Assembly (NCBI GenBank): GCA_003695725.1
Contig: RFHX01000096.1
Location: 1-5,349 of the forward strand
From: J061 sp003695725 [NCBI: Candidatus Schekmanbacteria bacterium]
Lineage (GTDB): Bacteria; Schekmanbacteria; GWA2-38-11
Direction: 5' to 3'
Length of the DNA stretch: 5,349 nt
The notes below the pieces were generated by a model that ran no database searches, was not told where the DNA came from, and saw only the letters and a list, made by a program, of their open reading frames with translations. Positions 5,170-5,349 of this stretch are shown here, one piece after another (the stretch's first letter is position 1; each line of letters begins with the position of its first letter). A program made the position numbers and the translations under genes.

Positions 5170-5349
5170 AGATTAATGCAGATCGTCTAAATGAAATTTT
5201 ATTTATTCTCCTCTTTTCAATCACTCCCCTTATTTATCTGCCGAGGTCTTTGGGATTTCACTTTCTTGCAAAGGAGAATTTCTTTTATTTTATTCTTTCA
5301 TTGATAATAGTCAACACACTCTATCTCTTTTGGAAAGGAAGGATTAAAT
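5166..5349 (+). CDS. N-terminus of a hydrophobic membrane protein, possibly O-antigen ligase/polymerase-like (cut by right edge)
   Basis: The frame is open from ATG 5166 to the window end, 61 codons. It begins MKINADRLNEIL, followed by a first membrane segment at about residues 11-27 ending ITPLIYLP. After a short loop with A35-K-E-N comes a second segment at about 40-56, then a basic WKGR. A short N-terminus, an early TPL segment and a Lys before helix 2 resemble the beginning of O-antigen ligase/Wzy-type membrane proteins. That is a weak resemblance on 61 residues, and any multi-helix membrane protein would fit. Eight T's sit directly before the ATG, with only a GAG about eight bases upstream as a Shine-Dalgarno remnant. 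It follows the UroD-like gene by 60 bases on the same strand. Confidence 0.65.
   Translation, partial: MKINADRLNEILFILLFSITPLIYLPRSLGFHFLAKENFFYFILSLIIVNTLYLFWKGRIK

Noticed and set aside
1-5349. CRISPR arrays, tRNA or rRNA genes, intact insertion sequences.
   Set aside because: Read for regularly spaced repeats, cloverleaf arms, rRNA landmarks and transposase motifs; none seen.

Overview
The window is AT-rich, densely coding bacterial DNA. An ArnT-type glycosyltransferase of the inner membrane at the left edge points weakly to a Gram-negative-type envelope. I cannot name the organism; a low-GC, possibly anaerobic lineage is a guess from the AT richness and the divergent UroD-family gene.

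Layout. The left two thirds is read on the minus strand, in the order MFS transporter A (3627 to 2317), MFS transporter B (2256 to 946), then the 5' half of an ArnT/PMT-type glycosyltransferase (813 to beyond the left edge). The two transporters are tandem paralogues, about 64 % identical by hand alignment without gaps. From 4089 the direction flips: a uroporphyrinogen-decarboxylase-family gene (4089 to 5105, +) is followed about 60 bases later by the start of a small hydrophobic protein that runs off the right edge (5166 onward, +). Between the two divergent units lies a 461-base non-coding region (3628-4088). It holds an exact 17-bp direct repeat, a 13-bp direct repeat with a 21-bp period, several short inverted repeats and a possible relic of a mobile element.

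Main points. (1) Transporter B has no ATG, GTG or TTG where homology to its twin says it should begin. A strong Shine-Dalgarno sequence sits 6 bases before an ATT codon, and starting there gives exactly the 436 residues of transporter A. It is either a rare AUU start or a start codon lost by mutation. (2) The UroD-family protein keeps the fold signatures and the key Asp, but lacks the substrate arginines, Tyr, Ser and His of HemE. It also lacks the Cys ligands of the MtaA/MtbA-type zinc methyltransferases, so it is probably neither enzyme. (3) The divergent intergenic region is unusually rich in repeats.

How the genes may work together is uncertain. The glycosyltransferase and the hydrophobic protein at the right edge could belong to envelope-glycan synthesis. 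The transporter pair and the UroD-like gene share a divergent control region and may be co-regulated, but no substrate can be read from the sequence.
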